Shown here one piece after another: positions 5,714-8,867 of a stretch of DNA of 8,867 nt. Under the pieces are notes generated by a model. That model made no database searches, was not told the origin of the DNA, and worked only from the letters and a program-made list of their open reading frames with translations. Both the position numbers and the translations under genes were made by a program. The stretch is from Bacteroidota bacterium (GTDB taxonomy: Bacteria; Bacteroidota; Bacteroidia; Flavobacteriales_D; JABDKJ01): positions 1 to 8,867 of the forward strand of contig JAQCAN010000090.1 in the NCBI GenBank assembly GCA_027621335.1, read 5' to 3'. The first letter of the stretch is position 1. Each line of letters opens with the position of its first letter.

Positions 5714-8700
5714 TTAATTATTTCTTACAATGGAGATGTTGGTCTCTATGGTGTCGCTGAGGTCAACAGAAAAGCCAGGGCCTGAAGAGAGATGCTCAAC
5801 TACCTCGAACTGCTCTGCTAGAATTTCCGCGCAAATATAGTCCTTGTTTGCTATCAAGGCCTCAGTGAGGTCAGGACGTGCCTCCACTTGTATGTTGATG
5901 TGGTCCGTCACCTCCAATTCCATATCCTTTCTAAGATTTTGGACCTTGTTGACCAATTCCCTTGCCAAACCTTCCTGTGTCAACTCAGGTGTCAAAGTGA
6001 GGTCGAGCGCAACAGTCAAATCACCATCTGATGCTACTGACCATCCTGGAATATCCTGTGAGGCCAACTCAACGTCTTCCAGAGATATCTCGACTGTTTC
6101 ACCATCCACATCAAAACTCAACTTCCCTTCTTTTTCAAACGCATTGATCTGTGCTGCGTCCAAACTTTGAATGAAGGCAGCCACTTGCTTCATCTGCTTG
6201 CCAAAACGAGGTCCAAGTTTTTTGAAGTCGGCTTTGGCTGTTTTCACAATCAGCGCATTGTCTGGCCCGAGCAGTTCGATGTCCTTAACATTGACCTCGC
6301 TTTTCACCAGCTCACTCACTTCTTTAATGTACTTACTTCGTTCAGCATTCAAGGATGGCACCATGACTTTCTGAAGAGGTTGCCTCACCTTGATGTTCTC
6401 CTTTTTTCTGATACTCAGGATAAGGGAACTCATGCGTTGGGCCACTTCCATCTTCTCTTCCAAATGGCGATCGATGGCCTTCGCTTCCAGTTCTGGGAAT
6501 GTCGCTAAATGAACACTTCCGGTTCCTTTGCCCTGAACAGGTTCCTTCAAGTCACGATATAAGCGGTCCATGTAGAACGGAGCAATGGGTGAGGAGAGAA
6601 GGGCGATGACTTCCATGCATCGGTACAAGGTCTGGTAGGCGGCTATTTTTTCAGCACCATATTCTCCTTTCCAGAAAATCCTTCTGCTGAGCCGTACATA
6701 CCAGTTGCTCAACTCATCGGTGGTGAAACGCTGGATGGCTCTACCGGCCCGGGTAGGTTCATAATTCTCGTAGGCATCCTCCACCTCTTGGATGAGGCTG
6801 TTAAGTTTGGAGAGGATCCAACGGTCCAATTCCCTCCGTTCTGCCAAGGGAACTTCAGCTTCTGAATAGGTGAATCCATCCACATTGGCGTAAAGCGCAA
6901 AGAAAGAGTAGGTATTGTATAGGGTGCCAAAGAACTTGCGTTGGACCTCAACGATGCCTTCCACATCGAATCTCAAGTTGTCCCAAGGCTGTGCATTGGT
7001 GAACATGTACCAGCGCGTTGCGTCAGCTCCATAGCTATCCAAGGTCTTAAAAGGATCCACCGCGTTGCCTAGTCGCTTGGACATCTTTTGTCCATTCTTA
7101 TCCAACACCAGCCCGTTGGAGACTACGTTCTTGAAGGCCACTGAATCAAAGCACATGGTAGCGATGGCATGCAGAGTGAAGAACCATCCACGGGTCTGAT
7201 CCACTCCTTCAGCGATGAAGTCAGCAGGGAAGTACTTGCGCTCGTCAATGAGTTCTTTGTTCTCGAAAGGGTAGTGCAATTGGGCGTATGGCATGGAACC
7301 TGAATCGAACCAAACATCGATGAGGTCGCTCTCACGCTTCATTGGTTTGTCTGACTCCGACTTGAGGATGATCGTATCCACGTAATTCTTATGCAGGTCG
7401 AAGCTATTGTAATTCGACTTGCTCATGTCCCCCGGATGGAAGTCCTTAAGTGGATTTTCGGTCATGAAACCTGCCGCGATGGATAGCTCCACTTCCTTCT
7501 TCAATTGCTCCACTGAGGAGATACAAAGCTCTTCGCTGTTATCCTCAGTGCGCCATATCGGAATAGGGATGCCCCAATAGCGTGATCGAGATAAGTTCCA
7601 ATCATTCAGATTCTCCAACCAATTCCCAAACCGGCCTTCACCCGTTGATTTCGGCTTCCAATTGATGGTCTTATTGAGCTCGATGAGGCGATCCTTGTAA
7701 GCCGTGGTCTTCACGAACCAAGAGTCCAGAGGATAGTAGAGTACGGGTTTATCTGTTCGCCAACAATGAGGGTAAGTGTGCTCGTACTTGGCCACCAAAA
7801 AGGCCTTATCCTCTTCCTTTAATCGGATGGAAATCTCAACGTCAACGCCTCTTTCAGGGGCCTCACCTTCGTTGTAATATTCATCCTTCACATAGCGCCC
7901 AGCCAGTTCCTTCATCTCAGGTCGGAAGCGGCCTTGCAAATCCACCAGTGGGACAAGATTGTCCTGATCGTCTTTGACCAACATGGCCGGAATTCCAGCC
8001 TCTTTGGCCACTTTGGCATCATCGGCACCGAAGGTCGGTGCGATATGCACGATACCAGTTCCATCCTCCGTGGTCACAAAATCGCCCGAAATCACTTGGA
8101 AGGCCTTGTCGGAATCTTCAAAAGGGAGGGTGTAAGGCAACAATTGCACATAACGAAGCCCCACTAGATCGGCTCCAGTCACAGTGCCAAGAATCTGGAT
8201 TTTAGACTGGTCTTTTCCTTCGGAACTGAAGGTGTTCCCTGGCTCAAGAGTTGCCATATCCACAAATGGGAAATAATACGGCAACCGATTCTTTGCGAGT
8301 ACACCTGTATATGGATTTCCAGTATAACGGTCATTGGTCTTGAAGACCACATATTCAATCTTTTTCCCCACAGCCAAGGCCGTATTGGACGGTAAGGTCC
8401 AAGGGGTGGTGGTCCATGCCAAAAGGTGAAGATTCTCTCCGGTCACAGTCAGATCGCCCAAACTAGTAGGAACGTCTTTTACTCTGAATTTCGCTATGAC
8501 AGTTGTGTCCTTGACATCTTTATAGGTTCCAGGTTGGTTCAACTCATGGGTACTCAATCCTGTTCCCGCAGCTGGTGAATAAGGTTGGATGGTATACCCT
8601 TTATAAAGAAGTCCTTTCTCATAAAGCTGACCGAGCAACCACCAGACCGACTCTATATACGTGTTCTCGTATGTGATGTAGGGCGAATCCATGTCCACCC

Positions 8701-8867
8701 AGTATCCCATCTTCTCCGTAAGGTCGTTCCACACATCTGTATAGCGCATGACCGCTTTGCGGCAGGCATCGTTATATTCCTCTACGGAGATGGACTTGCC
8801 GATATCCTCTTTGGTGATGCCAAGCTCCTTTTCCACACCCAGTTCGATAGGCAGTCCATGCGTGTCC
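5714..8867 (-). CDS. ileS: isoleucyl-tRNA synthetase, 5' end cut off by the window
   Basis: IleRS is the class Ia synthetase that charges tRNA-Ile and edits misactivated valine. The frame is open to the right edge: ten codons (DTHGLPIELG) precede the GTG at 8836, so that GTG is internal. The window holds 1050 codons; the N-terminal 50-70 residues with the HIGH motif are missing. Visible in order are THGLPIE (8843-8863), the editing-domain motif WTTTPWTLPSN (about 8385-8417), GTGIVHIAP followed by FGADD (about 8022-8063), NLSRSRYWGIPIP (about 7566-7604), DVWFDSG (7298-7318), DQTRGWFF (about 7180-7205), KMSKR (7073-7087) and the long C-terminal anticodon-binding region. KMSKR, the THGLP motif and the absence of a C-terminal zinc cluster point to the long, eukaryote-like IleRS class rather than the E. 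coli class. The zinc-knuckle cysteines of the Thermus-like form are mostly lost (PYSPAAG, PHCWRT). It is the first visible gene of the ileS-dksA-lspA operon. Confidence 0.97.
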   Translation of the reverse strand, partial: DTHGLPIELGVEKELGITKEDIGKSISVEEYNDACRKAVMRYTDVWNDLTEKMGYWVDMDSPYITYENTYIESVWWLLGQLYEKGLLYKGYTIQPYSPAAGTGLSTHELNQPGTYKDVKDTTVIAKFRVKDVPTSLGDLTVTGENLHLLAWTTTPWTLPSNTALAVGKKIEYVVFKTNDRYTGNPYTGVLAKNRLPYYFPFVDMATLEPGNTFSSEGKDQSKIQILGTVTGADLVGLRYVQLLPYTLPFEDSDKAFQVISGDFVTTEDGTGIVHIAPTFGADDAKVAKEAGIPAMLVKDDQDNLVPLVDLQGRFRPEMKELAGRYVKDEYYNEGEAPERGVDVEISIRLKEEDKAFLVAKYEHTYPHCWRTDKPVLYYPLDSWFVKTTAYKDRLIELNKTINWKPKSTGEGRFGNWLENLNDWNLSRSRYWGIPIPIWRTEDNSEELCISSVEQLKKEVELSIAAGFMTENPLKDFHPGDMSKSNYNSFDLHKNYVDTIILKSESDKPMKRESDLIDVWFDSGSMPYAQLHYPFENKELIDERKYFPADFIAEGVDQTRGWFFTLHAIATMCFDSVAFKNVVSNGLVLDKNGQKMSKRLGNAVDPFKTLDSYGADATRWYMFTNAQPWDNLRFDVEGIVEVQRKFFGTLYNTYSFFALYANVDGFTYSEAEVPLAERRELDRWILSKLNSLIQEVEDAYENYEPTRAGRAIQRFTTDELSNWYVRLSRRIFWKGEYGAEKIAAYQTLYRCMEVIALLSSPIAPFYMDRLYRDLKEPVQGKGTGSVHLATFPELEAKAIDRHLEEKMEVAQRMSSLILSIRKKENIKVRQPLQKVMVPSLNAERSKYIKEVSELVKSEVNVKDIELLGPDNALIVKTAKADFKKLGPRFGKQMKQVAAFIQSLDAAQINAFEKEGKLSFDVDGETVEISLEDVELASQDIPGWSVASDGDLTVALDLTLTPELTQEGLARELVNKVQNLRKDMELEVTDHINIQVEARPDLTEALIANKDYICAEILAEQFEVVEHLSSGPGFSVDLSDTIETNISIVRNN

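Noticed and set aside
8834..8836. GTG as the true ileS start
   Set aside because: Ten further in-frame codons to the window edge encode DTHGLPIELG, a conserved internal IleRS motif, so the gene starts outside the window.

Overview
The window reads as a chromosomal housekeeping segment from a member of the Bacteroidota, most likely Flavobacteriales or a close relative. The basis is protein style: an IleRS with KMSKR instead of KMSKS, a DksA-like protein with a degraded zinc finger, an LspA with a long insertion before its catalytic Asp, a CCA enzyme with the RRDFTINAL and DPLRMMRAIRFA motifs, and TAnnTTTG-type promoter boxes. Codon and base use look even across all genes. I see no mobile element, CRISPR array, RNA gene or phage gene. 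No gene-free stretch exceeds about 50 bases.

Layout. Positions 1-4131 hold a compact minus-strand gene string, transcribed from right to left: dapD, a Sua5/YrdC-family gene, cca, a pRiA4b ORF-3-like gene, and miaA, whose 3' end is cut off by the window edge. The first three overlap at their ends (4 and 29 bases), and only 6 bases separate the pRiA4b-like gene from miaA. A 48-base divergent gap (4132-4179) separates dapD from ruvX, the only plus-strand gene (4180-4602). ruvX converges on lspA. Positions 4620-8867 hold a second minus-strand operon, ileS (5' end cut off), dksA-like, lspA, with gaps of 11 and 12 bases.

The theme is tRNA supply and decoding. MiaA isopentenylates A37 of tRNAs reading UNN codons. 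The Sua5/YrdC protein makes the threonylcarbamoyl-AMP used for t6A37 of tRNAs reading ANN codons. Cca builds the 3' CCA end, and IleRS charges tRNA-Ile, itself a t6A-bearing tRNA. DapD belongs to lysine/diaminopimelate synthesis, LspA matures lipoproteins, RuvX is a Holliday-junction-resolvase-like or rRNA-processing nuclease, and the DksA-like protein may act on RNA polymerase. The pRiA4b ORF-3-like protein has no established function, and its place between cca and miaA is the best functional clue.

I did not find a new multi-gene system. The points most worth a second look are: the matched TATCTTT-6 nt-ATG arrangement on both sides of the dapD/ruvX gap, which suggests leaderless divergent transcription; the altered ATP/threonine-site motif of the Sua5/YrdC protein; the parallel loss of zinc cysteines in the neighbouring IleRS and DksA-like proteins; and the uncharacterised acidic-tailed protein inside the tRNA gene string.
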